This document shows positions 11,994 to 23,849 of a stretch of DNA of 64,000 nucleotides, piece by piece. Every line of letters starts with the position of its first letter. The first letter of the stretch is position 1. The translations under genes were made by a program, and so were the position numbers. The DNA is taken from NCBI GenBank assembly GCA_034638255.1, contig JAWPGT010000081.1, positions 1 to 64,000 of the forward strand. Direction: 5' to 3'. The stretch comes from Coprinus comatus (lineage: Eukaryota; Basidiomycota; Agaricomycetes; Agaricales; Agaricaceae). Under the pieces are notes generated by a model. The model did no database searches and had not been told where the DNA came from. It saw only the letters and a list, made by a program, of their open reading frames with translations.

Positions 11994-12797
11994 TTGAAGC
12001 CTAAGGAGTTGGGGATGACTTGACTAGGTGGTCGGTCAGGAGAGTGGCCACCGGCGGAGATGTAGTACATGCCAAGTTACAACTCAGCACTACTATATAC
12101 GCCTTACGAGATTGATCTTGAACATTTTATGTAGTGGTGGTACTTTTATAATCACGGTCACACTAAACCAGACGACTGAACATTGAAGGCTCTCCTTGAA
12201 TCGTCGTGCATAGTACATATTGTGAGGAGTGAACTGGTATGATTAGGATTAAGATTTACTCAATACGGTCATTCCAATACATAGACATTAAAGCAATAAC
12301 CAATTTTACCTATTGATACATCACATGTAACCATCATCCATAGCATCTACCGAGCGGCAAATCGGAAATCAGAATCACGAATTCACTCTGAAATCAGGAC
12401 AGCCTAAAATCTCAAATCTCAGTTTCAACGATGATCGGCAGAACAATTTCAAATTTCGGTCATGGGATATGATTTCCCGGGAACATCCCTCGGCTCATCC
12501 TCGGCGAGCTCGATTCCCGAAAACCCGATAATCATCACTCAAAACGTATTCCGTGCAGGCAAAAAGATAGGATTGAGATAACGGTTACTTTAGTAACTAC
12601 AGATTCGGGACATATTCGAGCATACGAACTTGGAAACAAAGACACACTAAAACATAAGAGCATAAGAGAAATGAAGTATAGCAAAACGAGCAGTATGATA
12701 CACGTAGCATCACAGTTAATGAGAGAGCGAAATAAAATGAAAGAAAATAAAAAGGATATCATTAAGTCACATAGTTTTTATCGAAACGGAGATGCGA
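11994..12797. other. Intergenic between convergent genes
   Basis: This is the 3' flank of the second beta-trefoil-like gene and of the minus-strand bZIP gene. No gene is supported. Confidence 0.5.
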
Positions 12798-14391
12798 TTA
12801 CTGTGAATGAACATCTTCTGGCCAATCGTTATAAGGGATACCACTCGCACGCAGGATACCTTTAAGAAGATTAGCCCGTTGTTTCCACATCTCCACATCC
12901 TTCGTGAGTAAAGACACCTTGGTCTCCAATTCCTTCTGATACTCAAGCTTACGCTTTCGGCTCTTACGAGCAGCAAGAGTGTTTTGACGACGCTTCCACT
13001 CGATTTGTTCGCGTTGAGTAGCATCTGGCTTCAAAGGTTCCTCGAGCTCGTCCTCCTCCCCGTCCAACATTTCCCTATGCGTACGTTTGCGTGCAAAGGA
13101 AGCAGGAATTTCCTTCCTGGATGTCGCTGACTCAGCAATGTAATGTCTTGGTTGGGTAGGAGCATCAAGTGGGACGAGGGCATCGGGCGTGAGGTTTTTA
13201 CGGGTACCTGTCGCAGGAGCACGACGACGTTGAGAGGTACTGGCATTTGAAGAAGTAGATGTTGATGGCGCAACCGAAGCAGGCATTGGGAAAGACGACG
13301 CATCCATGGGATTGTGAGGAGAGTAAAGGTTGGCCGGATTCATACCAGAAGTGCCGAAGTTGGGGGATGGTGGTGACATGGCTAAGAGACCAGACATATC
13401 AAGGGTGGGATTCTGTATCATTGACTCAGGCGCCTTCTCGGTTACCGGAGCGTATCGAAAAGCGAGTCACTGAATAGCGGACCGAAAGAGTCATGGAAGA
13501 CATTACTGTCAGCGATCAATGGTGTGGTGAGGAAATCGCTGAACGGAGTATCGCCTGGAGATTGCTCCATGCTGTCCATCAAGGGCGTCCAAGGCGAAGT
13601 AAGATATTCTGATTCTTGAGGGAATGAGTCATCAATGACAGGATGTAAAGCACCTGACACATACCGATTGTTTTGAGAAGCTCGTCATCTATGTCAGTCC
13701 CAAAGTCAGAAGCCAAGGGCTTCTGCAGGTCTGCAGGCGACACAGTGAAGTTGGACATGTCAGTTGTGTTAGGCTCGGTGTTCTTCTGAGCGAGCATGTT
13801 TAAATAATTGGCTCTTAGAGCAAGGAAGTCAAAGTCTTGTTGTTCAGGAGACTGATTTGTTGTTTCTGGGCGTTTAGGTTGAGTACTGGGAGCAGGTGGC
13901 AGAGATAATGGGATTCCATAATGGGTTGCTAGAGCCTTGGGGGATGCAAAGACCTTGTTGGATGTCCGAGGACGAGTAGAGTTGTGGTTTATGACATGTT
14001 GAGAAGGGGTTGGATAAGAAGAAACCGTTGGTTCCAGAGGTTGCTGCGTGTATGACGAATTTACAATTGAGCGAACATCTTGAACGGTGGTAGTAGTGTA
14101 GATGTTAGGCTGGAAGGAGGAAATTGCGGCTTGTGGGTTGTTCACAGAAGAAGTAGATGCAGAGGACACCGTAAATGGTAGCCCTGAGTGTCTGGAGGTG
14201 GAATATGTCAGCTCATGCTCGCATGGAGTGGGTTGATCATGGGTCGCGCCCTCGATGGATACTGCAGTCCATTGCGGTGAGCTATGCGACACATTGCGCA
14301 TGAGAGGAGACGATGAGGATCCAGCCGTAGCGTATTGGATCGACAATGAGTCTGAAGGGGCTGAAGCGCCGAAGGACGAAGAAGAGTCCAT
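12798..14391 (-). CDS. bZIP transcription factor, Gcn4/CpcA-like
   Basis: Likely the general amino-acid-control activator of the Gcn4/CPC1/CpcA group, a nuclear DNA-binding dimer. Exon 1 is 14391-13665, beginning MDSSSSFGASAP and rich in Ser, Thr, Pro and Gln. A 50-base intron (13615-13664) follows. The next exon carries an acidic-hydrophobic stretch (TSPWTPLMDSMEQSPGDTP, then DSFGPLFSDS) typical of activation domains. A second intron lies near 13380-13450; its exact sites are unclear because the best donor and acceptors do not share phase. The last exon ends with the basic region WKRRQNTLAARKSRKRKLEY, which has the bZIP N-x7-R signature, and a leucine zipper to ASGIPYNDWPEDVHSQ. The ATG at 14391 follows a 5' leader intron. 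Four TGASTCA sites, the known binding site of this family, lie in or just upstream of the gene. Confidence 0.83.
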
Positions 14392-14606
14392 TTGATTACA
14401 GATAACGAGATAAGATTTGCAGCGTATACTGCGCAGACGCAATGGACGTAGGCCCAAAAATTGAGCAAAGTATACTAAATGACTCACGGATTCTAGATGA
14501 CTGCGGGATGCAGAGACTGGAAACAGCGACTGAGTCTGTCCGAGTCTGTTGTGGGAGGAAGGAAGAAACTAGCAGCAGACAACTGACTCGACACTTGCTA
14601 TATAAG
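14392..14606 (-). promoter_or_regulatory. Leader and core promoter of the bZIP gene
   Basis: Reading on the minus strand, a TATA-like run (TATATA, 14599-14604) is followed by a leader holding a predicted intron (about 14487 to 14431, GTGAGT to GCGCAG). TGACTCA at 14480-14486 spans that donor. A near match TGACTCG (14584-14590) lies next to the TATA run. The pattern would fit autoregulation, but it is only sequence inference. Confidence 0.4.
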
Positions 14607-17600
14607 CCCCACCTCCTTCTTTTTCAAACTCCGACGTCGGACCCGCGCCCGGCTGTTTCGTCAGGCACAGCAGCCGCCCAAACTCTCCTGTATATTCCTG
14701 TGTCCATTCCACGTCGTATACACGTCTCCTGCTCTTCACTATGTACACGAATCTCTGTCTACGTTGCTCAGACGATGCACAGACCACGTCTGCTTTTTCC
14801 CAGACCGAGTCATACTATCCCAGTATGGAACGGCAGTGCCGAACCGATGACAAATCCTCGCGGCCGTCGCACACAGCCACACGGTAAAGCCGCAGTAGCC
14901 CATATCAGGTAACGCCGCGCCTTCTCCATCACCGTCCATGTGCTTTCATTGATGCGCCCCACTCCAAACACAGCCATATGCCGCCATTTAATAGCATATT
15001 AGCATCACGAGGATACGGGTCCCACCCGACAATAACCCGTCAACGGCGTTCCTATTCCGATTCTTATTCTATTTGAAGCGGCTATTAGGTGTTTTTACCA
15101 TCTGTTACGCATCAACGGTGTGATTTAGCGTTATGACTCGAGCCTTCGACTGGCCTTCGTGCGCGCAGTTTCCCATATCCAAAGATAGGTATTAGGGTGG
15201 CAGTGTTCCAAGAAGCTGGGATTGTCCCCCATTAATCGATCAATGGTCGTTCTGTGCAAACTTTTGCAGTGATTGGGCGGGTTGCTGAATTGATTAATTA
15301 ACCTTACCCCCATCTTGTATACACTCGACTTCCTGCTCACCCTCATCATCAAGGCTGAGGCACACCGTAGCAAAAGCTGATCGCAGCCTTTCAATTCAGC
15401 AACGACAATCCCTTATTCTCCCGCAGCCCCAACCCACTTTCCGCCACCAAAAATAACTGAGTAATGCTGCCCAGAAACAGCTCAGTATCCTATAATCCTA
15501 ACCTCAGGTAATGAAGTATGTAACCGATATACCGAATTCAAAGGGCCCTGGGGAATGGAATAACATCCTCGGAATTTAGAAAACAAAACTCGAACCTTAC
15601 CTCGTCCAAGCAATAGTATTCATCAATCCCGTTCTCTTCGATACCATAACACACCCCTTCTTTCATTTTACCACTCCCGACCAACAACAAATCCTCAGAC
15701 GACCTTTCTGAACCCGTCTATCTCGATAATCCGGTATGTTTGGACATTAACAACCCTCACAAACCCTTCCACTGGTTGGTTCTTCAGCTTCTTCCCGAGT
15801 TCGTCGCAAACTTAGGAAGACAATATTGTATCGAATTCATCATTGCTTCTTCCATACATTCTTCATCAACTAAGAACAATGCAAACATCCATTATTTCGT
15901 CTCCATATTCACCCACAGCGCTGTCGTTGCGGTGATAATATGGTTTCTGTTCGAAATTAATACTCCACAGCCTTCAAAAAGCGACTGTATAATACATTCA
16001 TGATTCAATCTCCCTTCAGGTTTCCTATCCAATCACAACAATGACCCTATATAGCACAATGGTCCAATCAAATGACCAATGAACAATGAGAATCAAAGGA
16101 TTCTTCTCTAATCTGCTTGAAGCTTCATCTTCTTCCCTGTCACCGCGAGGTTGTAAAAACAGTAATAACAATAGATGGAAGGGTATATGGTAACCATTGA
16201 TACCCGTTGAATTTGATAATACAACATACCGATCAAAACGATTTTTAAGCTTACAAGCTTACACATCTCTCTTTTGCGTTTTGTGCTGGTGGTTGATTGC
16301 TGGCTAATCAAGTCCTTTAATCAAGGAGACTTTCCACTTTGAATGTATTCGACCCTCTTCTTCAAGGATATTGATAATTTGGCAGTGTAGCATGCTTGAT
16401 TAGGATTGAACGTTGAATTGACACCGCAGCCTGGGCAGTGCATGATCATAGCGCTCTTCAAGCAAAGTTTTAAACTATTTTTTCGGATTAGTAAGTAAGA
16501 AACAGAAACAGAAACTTCTCTTTCAGATCTCTAGCTTGGACCTTGTTCCTTTTTGGAGATGATCGTAAACTACGGACTACGGCCACAGCAAGCCTGTAAG
16601 TAACCAGTGATTGGTGAAAATCCATTGATGCGTGATCAACGCAATATTTATCGTTCGTTTGAAGTTGAGGTATGTAATTCGTTACATAGAGAACCTGAAA
16701 ATCCTCGGATCCATCATCCATCACTTCAATCATCAATCATTGTCATCACACGGTGTCAGTTACATACCGACGATTTGTAGAGAGGTCAAATACAATATAT
16801 AAGCCAAGTATGACATCACCTTATGGTGCGTAGTAAGTATAAGCAAGGTTAATGAGTACTTGAGCGCGAGCATAGCCTTGGGCGTAACCAGATTTCATTA
16901 GGATTTGGTGGTATTGTATAGCATACAACGTCATCGTCATTCCAAGTTTCAGAATGCCAGAGGAGACTAAATCCAGGATGTGACACCAATCAAAGAGGAT
17001 CAAAGTAGGATTAATCATCAAAGTGAAGGGAAACAAAAGCAAAGCAAGGAGGGAAAATAAGGAACGAGAGTGAGAGAGAGACAGAAACTGGGGGAAGGGA
17101 AAGGGAGAAGGGGGAAAACTCGATTCCAAGACAAATCTATACCCTTTATATGCCCGTCGGTCCCGCCCCCCTCCCTTTAGTCAAAAAACATCAAACCTCA
17201 TTACTCAACATAACTCATGTTTTCTTTTTTTTTCTAGAAATGAGTCGTACAATTTGTGCCGGCGCGTGTGACGTTGATGGCGGGGAGCGCCCTCTTGACT
17301 CATTTTCTGTTGCCGGCTGTTACCGGATCTTCGGTTACTGATCAACACTTTGGAATTGGTTATGACGTCATGCACATGCTTAAGTGTAATAACAAAAAAA
17401 ATCATTGCCTTTCGGCCTGTACACCGGTTCTCTCAGTCAGGCTTCAACATTCCGGATGCTGGTGAAATCCTAACGATGTCTCCGAAGGAAGAAGTCTAAT
17501 AATAACGTTTTGATTAATACAAGGTGAAACTGGAAGTTAAATTGAAACGTTAGGTTCAAACTAGTACGACGATGGTAATACCCATCTGATGGACTCAGAT

Positions 17601-18067
17601 CATACAAGTTCAAGGAAATATAGTAAATTCTCTGACTTTTATCACACCTGTTGAAGCATAAACACATGGACACACACATGATTTACATATACTACCAAAA
17701 TACGCAAAAGTTCAAACGTACACAAACGGCCTACACTAAAATTACATATTACATAACTACTGTAATGTCCATAGAAAAGAGAAAAGACAGATAGATTGAA
17801 TCCTCACTTCTACACAGAGTCAAAGAATACTAGGATCCATTATAATTTTATCAACGTTGATTGTCGACTGGTGATACCGTGGGTTTGAAATCGTAGTCGA
17901 GATAAATCTCTACTGATATATTCATAAAATTCTGTTTGATATTTTTTTACGGTTGTGTTTTCAAATTTTAGGATTCGTAATATTTGGCTCTATTTGTTTA
18001 GCCTCCAAACTGAGTTGTCGTGTGAAAATCACGCTTGGAGTTAATCACTCATCACTCATTAGAAGAT
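14607..18067. other. Gene-poor interval
   Basis: No gene is firmly supported. On the minus strand 17018-16821 encodes a 65-residue hydrophobic frame downstream of a TATAAAG-like site near 17147; it has no recognised family. The rest is AT-rich with short overlapping frames. Confidence 0.45.
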
Positions 18068-20075
18068 ATGAACTTAGCCGACAATGTTGATGTTCCCCTT
18101 GAGGAATACGTCAAGACTCGAAGGTTTGATCTCGAGTGCTTCAAAAAGGTACTTGAGCTTGCTGCCTACGACGTCAGCGGTGACTGTGATGAAGACAGTG
18201 TCTCTAGTGACACCACCATTGAATCCAGCCCCCACCAAGTTCCCAAGCTTGAGGCGCTTCTCTACTATGCCGGTGTGGGTCCAAAGAGACGCGGGCCCAA
18301 GCTCATTTATAGGACTTCTGATGACAAATTCGAGGAACCCTCTGGCCCTGAGGCATACACACGCCTCATGAGGATTGTTCCCATTCCAGATAGTCACCAG
18401 TTCGGTCGGGATGGAATATGGGACAGGGTGCGCGACAAGGTGCGTGGCTTTCTCGTTACGCAACAAAAGAAACATCAAAGTCACAACTGTCGATTTCGTT
18501 CGTTTCACGTGGCTCAACCAGAATGTGGAGCAGGAGATAGAGGAGGACGACGATGCCAAGGAAGACGAAGACCTCACCTACGATGATATCCCATACATAC
18601 AGCCCGTCGAGGACGGGGTACGTTACTACACCCACCCTACCATCTGGATTGGAGTTTTGCCTGAAACTCTCACTGGTGCCGTTGCGCATGAATCGTCCAA
18701 GGACATCCGTACCTTCCTCGACTCGCTCCAGGTCCAGGACGTTGACATCGCCTATCGTGAGTCAGTCTACAGGACCTTGCTCGGTCATGGTCCAGCCCTC
18801 TTCCCCCCCGTTGAAGACGGTGACTGTCTTAAGGATATTATCGACAATGTCTCTGTTGCCCTCAGTGTTCCTATTGCTGGTCGTAGGACTGCTATGCAGG
18901 GAACACTTGGTCCCTACTTCCGCGTCGGCGACAAGCTATATGCTATACCGTCCGTCATAACGTCTTCTTGATCAACGTGGACAACTGGAATGAGGAATAC
19001 AGATACCACGGTGGTACGTCTTTACTTGACACCCTTGAGAATCAAGAGCTCTTCTGACTCAAGCTCTCATCAGAATCGGCACCCAAGAAGGAGGTCCTTG
19101 TGATGGGCGACCACGTGTTCACAAAATACCTGGTTGCCATCCAGGCTCTTATTGGCACCTACATTGACTCGGTCGAATATCTCGAGAAGAAAGCCGCAAC
19201 GTTCAGAACTAGGGTGCAGAATGAAATCAACTTCCAAGAGTCGCGAGCCAAGCTGGAAGAGAATGAGTTCGAGCTTGCCAAGATGCGCACCAAGATCGAG
19301 AATCTCAAGAACTTCTTTGTCGATATCAAAAAGAGGTGGAACAAGCCTGAGGACCGTGTTATTGGGTTTGTCCGCTGGGCTCCCCCCGTGGGCGTTGGTG
19401 TTGCTCCTCACCGCTATACCCGCGACCTATGCGTGATCGAGCTGTACGGGCACAGGTTTAGGAACGTGATTGGCAACGTTCTGAGCCTTGGTGCGGTGCT
19501 AATCTATTTTCATTGCACGCTGCTGATCTGAAATGTATGTCTCTCCTCCAGGTCCAGAGTTGTCTCCTGCAAAACTCAAAATCTTGATGTATGAACGTAT
19601 TGACGTCCCATCCAAATTCAAGTACCCCGAGAATGGTCTCTTTACTCTCGGAGGCATGCTCACTGCTGAGCAGATCAACAACCCCAACACCTTGAACCTC
19701 TAGGGTGATCACATTCGTCGCGTTCTCAAACGCGGCTTCACTACCAATACTACTGTCGGCACCCTCACTAGGTTCATGTCTTTCACCCGCAAGTACTTAC
19801 CCACTGGTAGTGTGGAGTCACTCGAGGTACCCATCCTTTCCTATGAGCATGACTCTGGTACGTTCTCTAAAGGAGGCGATTCTGGATCTCTCATTGTCTC
19901 TGCCCTTGGCGAGTTTGTTGCTTTGCTCACTGGTGGGACGAACAAGGGGACAGATGGCTCCGATATCACTTTTGCCACTCCGTTTGAGTGGGTGTGGAGT
20001 CTCGTCATGGAGGAGTTCCCTGGTGCCAATTTGGATTTCGATAACCTTGAAGAATTCCTCGCCGATGTGGATTAG
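18068..20075 (+). pseudogene. Trypsin-fold serine protease family gene with two frameshifts and a nonsense codon
   Basis: This is a member of a large, poorly described Agaricomycete family that I recognise by its order of blocks. An N-terminal region (TRLMRIVPIP, then VDFVRFTWL and IWIGVLPETLTGAVAHES) precedes a chymotrypsin-like domain with TVRHNVF (His), RDLCVIEL (Asp) and KGGDSGSLIV (Ser). Between His and Asp lies a coiled-coil insert of about 80 residues (19150-19345). Two introns are clear: GTACGT (after 19014) to ATCAG at 19073, and GTGCGG (after 19490) to CTCCAG at 19551. The coding sequence is broken by a +1 shift near 18440, a -1 shift near 18942, where DKLYA must change frame to reach YTVRHNVF, and TAG at 19702 where the family has an acidic residue (NTLNL-stop-GDHIRR). 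The rest is well preserved, so decay is recent or partly due to assembly errors. Confidence 0.72.
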
Positions 20076-20494
20076 GTTTATTTTCTTTATTTTCTATTTT
20101 TATTTGTCTTTTTTGTTCTAATTCATGCGCCTGTAAGTAATATTCAATTTGCCCATATGTTAAATTATGATATTCTTTTAATTCAAAAGGAGAATGAAAG
20201 AATATAAGATTATTGTGATGTATTTTATTATCCAAGGACCAGATCATTATAGTATCCGTCATTTAACGTACAGTTTGCACAAAAATACATCCCCACACGC
20301 AAATTAATTGAAGCAAAGCAGATGGAAATCAAGTTCAAATTGATGGTAAAGGATATGTCAATTGGCTTAGGAAAAAAACTGACAAGGTTCAAACGTTCAA
20401 GCTTTCAAGAGAAAGGACCGTTGAACAAAAGTTGAGTGCAGGCACTAACACCTTCATATATTATCATCATTTGGATAGTCGGATATTCCCTATT
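20076..20494. other. Intergenic
   Basis: AT-rich, T-tract-rich 3' flank of the protease pseudogene. No gene is seen. Confidence 0.45.
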
Positions 20495-21530
20495 TTAACA
20501 ATCCCAAACACCATATTCATGAATACCACACATAATGGTTATATCAGCATCTTGTCCTTTCAAATTATCCTGTATTGTTGCCTCCTCCCAATCAATGTAG
20601 AACCAACGATGAACTCGTTCATGATTGGGACATGTTTTAGTTTCAGCAGGTGCTCGAACCACATTTAGATAGCATTCATCCCAACGAGTGAGCATGGTGG
20701 GACGAATATCTTCTACTATATCACGAAATTCATTCCTGACAAAAGTCATTTATTAGTCAAAGCCGAAAACGATATAAAAAAAATGCTAGCGTTTACCTAT
20801 CCGCTTCATATTCTTCATCTGTCAGAGTATGTCCAGCTTTTTCTAAAAGCATGACTGTCACACTAGTGGGGGGAGCTTCATATTTTCGGAAATGGTGCCA
20901 AATCTAGTCCTTATAGTTAGGGTGGTCGAGTCTTCGGTAGGTGTTAGAGCGACCAAAATCCTCGCGTAATGCAACCCAAGGATGACGCTTCACAATCAGA
21001 TATCCATGATAATCGTAATAAGGGAGTATCAATTCGAAGGGTAGAGGTCGTGACAAAGTAGTGTTTAAAGGTAACAATGAAGTATGGAAGAGACCAAAGT
21101 TACGTGGTACAATAACATAGGTGAGGCCTGCATTGCCCAACCTTTCGTAAAACCAAGCTTCACGAGCTAACAAGGGTGACTCGGAATGAAGGGATTTAGC
21201 AACTTTAATGCACAGTAGTGGTAGCGTGTAATGAATTTTGCCATCCGCCGTCGTAAGTGTTCTGGAATTGTTGTCAAATGAAATGTAGTTTGGTGACCCT
21301 GTTATGATTACATCACCCTCTGGAAAGATAATGGTTTGGCTGGAGGAAAGGACTTCCAGCCAGTAAACGAATGAAGATCATCATTGACCCCTTCTAAGAA
21401 CCCCTTCGAGATCCTCTTCGTCCTTTATAGCATCATTTCGTTGGATGTGTACTTCTAATTGAAGACCGTGGGATGGGACGGGACGTGGTACAAGGTCCAG
21501 ATCGACCTGCGGTTCGTCGAAACGTTTTTG
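20495..21530 (-). pseudogene. Kinase-like family member, copy 1, lacking its start and carrying a stop
   Basis: Clear relative of the intact gene at 21793-22969. Minus-strand blocks are CIKVAKSLHSES with AREAWFYERL (the Lys and helix-C Glu region of the protein-kinase fold), VPRNFGLFHTSLLP, SVTVMLLEKAGHTL, an intron (20735-20797, GTAAAC to GTCAG), then RWDECYLNVVRAP and RWFYIDWEEA. An in-frame TAG occurs just after NYKD near 20903. The catalytic-loop His is replaced by Arg (RWDECYLN against HxDxxxxN). The N-terminal part, including the start codon, is missing: compared with the copy at 45.4-46.3 kb about 200 bases are absent near 21525, where both copies share GAAACGTTTTTGTA. The retained intron shows DNA-level duplication. 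Not expected to make a working protein. Confidence 0.75.
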
Positions 21531-21792
21531 TACTGTACATCAAATTGGCGGTTAACATGTGCCATGAGGCCTACAACATAACAATATTCTGGCCTTGAGT
21601 CTTGGTTGAGTCACATTAACACCTGGAACTCATATTATAGAAGCGTAATGTCATTTCTAATTTCAAACACACATAGCGGCAACACTTAATTGATACAAGT
21701 TCGATGTAAATAAACTGCCTGCGTACTTTCAGTCTGGGCTGAGCGTTGAGCGCTGAAGAACGGCTCAACACCGTGCCACGCCTTTGGACGCC

Positions 21793-22969
21793 TTAATACC
21801 AGCCGTCCGGACTGAGACCGGTGTCTATAGACAGAAAATAATCGCGAGTGATGTCATTGTCTGCAAGTACTGCATCCTCCCAGTCAATATAGAACCATTC
21901 ATGGATACATTTGTGTCTGGGACACATAACAGCATCCTTTGGTGCACGAATCGCGTTTGTAAAGCGTTCGGACAAGTGAATAATCCCAGAGGACCGCATG
22001 CAATAATAAGGTAGCAATATTTCCCCTCTAGAAAGTTCATAAGGAGCCGCAACTTGAATTGTTCGATGCAGGTACTTACGTATGTTCCTTATAAAATGTA
22101 TCACTGGCCAAGACTTCTCCGCCTTGTTCTAAAATCATGACGGTCACACTAGGTGAATTGATATCCTCCCGGAATGAAAACCACGGGGATCCCGCATAGT
22201 CTATATTGTCACGCCCACGGTAGCTGTCCTTGTACCTGTCTTCAGCGAGGAAACGAGCTCTACCCTTGCAGTAGTTGAAATTCTGTCTTGCCACCTTGTC
22301 ATACTCCGGTAGAGCGAGTTTAAGTGGAGATTGTGACATAGTTTCGTTCTCGTTGTTCTCGGATTGATTTAGGGTGGTATGAAAGAGACCGAAACTGCGT
22401 GGGACGTGAACGCCAGTATGACCTGTTTTATCCAATTGTTCGTAGAACCAAGCTTCATGCGCTAATGCACGTGAATGTGTTGGTTTGGCGATCTTTATGC
22501 ATAGTGGCGGTAATTTGAACGTCTGCGAGCCATCTGCCAAGGTGATCGTCTGGGAGTCACGATCGAAAGATACACTGGGAGACTTCGTTATAACCACATT
22601 TCCTTGGGGAGACGTGATCATTTCGTTAATGGAAAGTACCGCCAATGAATAAACAAAGGCGGAATCGCCTATTCCAAGTGCACCCTCCAGCGCAGCATTT
22701 TTCTCCTTTATGCCATGTACAGTATCCTTGATGCGCACTTCCAATTGGTAACCCATGAACGGGATAGGGTGTGATGAACGATCCTGATCGGTGTACATAG
22801 GACCAAAGTTCCGTATATGATGATATGGTGGAGAAGGGAACGAGACGGAGCGGTCCAGAGTGAGAGGCACAAATTCTGTTCTTGATTTCTGTGTTAGTCC
22901 ATGAATATGAATGCTGGTGAAGAGGTCTAATGGATTGGTCAAGTTGAAGCTATCAGTTGGAGGTTTCAT
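21793..22969 (-). CDS. Protein-kinase-like (PKL fold) protein, intact copy 2
   Basis: Two exons (22969-22080 and 22027-21793) split by a 52-base intron give 374 residues from MKPPTDSFNLTNPLDLF. Features in order: a Gly-rich loop-like segment ALGIGDSAFVYSLAV (about residue 115), CIKIAKPTHSRALAHEAWFYEQL with the candidate ATP-binding Lys and helix-C Glu, VPRSFGLFHTTL, a hinge-like VTVMILEQGGEVL, the catalytic-loop equivalent IIHLSERFTNAIRAP, and EWFYIDWEDA, where IDWE resembles the metal-binding Asp of aminoglycoside-phosphotransferase-type kinases. The canonical HxDxxxxN has Ser in place of Asp here, so it may be a pseudokinase. The substrate is unknown. It lies between a decayed relative and an inverted exon fragment, and next to a PsiD-like decarboxylase gene that is transcribed the same way. 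The fold call is from motifs only. Confidence 0.72.
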
Positions 22970-22998
22970 GGTTATGCTGAGCAGTGTGTTTGTCTGCA

Positions 22999-23006
22999 TA
23001 TATATA
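22999..23006 (-). promoter_or_regulatory. TATA box of kinase-like gene copy 2
   Basis: TATATATA lies 30 bases upstream of the ATG at 22969, implying a very short leader. A run of about 20 A on the plus strand follows at 23031. Confidence 0.45.
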
Positions 23007-23386
23007 CCTTCACCAAAGATGGTATTTCGTAAAAAAAAAAAAAAAAAAAAAACGGAAAGTCCCGAACTAGGTAAGTTCATGACGATTTCTTCTCGTCCAT
23101 TCCAATCCAAAAAAAATCTGTTTAAGCTAGAATACTGCTATGTATTCAATTTTAGGAATCTTACTTTCTCCTTATTTTTCGACCTTACTGACGGACAACG
23201 GCCAAACACTCTTATCACATATTCTTCAACCCTGACATCAATACTTGGCATAGCCCAACACTTACGCTTCGACACATACACGTGGACAGTGACCTACGCA
23301 CCCAGATGAAATTTGTAATAAAAAAAAAACGAAAGTACTATTGGTCTGACAATTCTAGTTATGGATTCTTACGTCGAACTATCTAG

Positions 23387-23621
23387 AGAAGAGATACACG
23401 AACTTTATTATGGTATCCGTTCCTCTGGTTTTATCCACTTTGATGAACGCTTTTCAAATGTAATTCGGGCACCAAAGGATGCTGCTATGTGTTCGGGACA
23501 CAAATATGTCCATGAATGGTTCTATATTGACTGGGAGGATGCAGGAGTTGTAGGCAATAAAGAAACTTATGGTTTCTTTGCTAACAGGGAAACTGGACTC
23601 AGCTCAGAGTGCTGGGATTAG
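23387..23621 (+). pseudogene. Inverted last-exon fragment of the kinase-like family, copy 3
   Basis: This 235-base segment is the same length as the last exon of copy 2 and encodes its C-terminal part on the opposite strand: ELYYGIRSSGFIHFDERFSN, VIRAPKDAAMC and HEWFYIDWEDA. It is preceded by sequence resembling the end of the copy 2 intron (ACTATCTAG at 23378-23386). The apparent ATG at 23361 is therefore probably intron-derived and the fragment is 5'-truncated. It keeps the full HxDxxxxN motif (HFDERFSN) that copy 2 has lost. The frame is open to a stop at 23621. It could be a free-standing small gene, but a promoter is not evident. Confidence 0.68.
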
Positions 23622-23849
23622 GACGTGGCTGCGCTCAACGATCAGCCCTGACTCATGTATTCAGGCTTCATCTACATTGAGTGTGTATCGTTTAAAACTA
23701 GTACTACGTTTGAAATTTGACACAATGTTGAATTGTTAAACAGGAAAACTGCTCCTCAGTCCTAGTAAGACTGACTTAGACTCGTAAGCAATCTAATTTT
23801 TGTACCAAAGATTAATTATATTATTTATAACCATTCTACTCGGTGGTTC

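Noticed and set aside
16821..17018. A 65-residue minus-strand membrane protein
   Set aside because: Hydrophobic and downstream of a TATA-like site, but there is no family match and the longer frame lacks an ATG; too weak to call as a gene.
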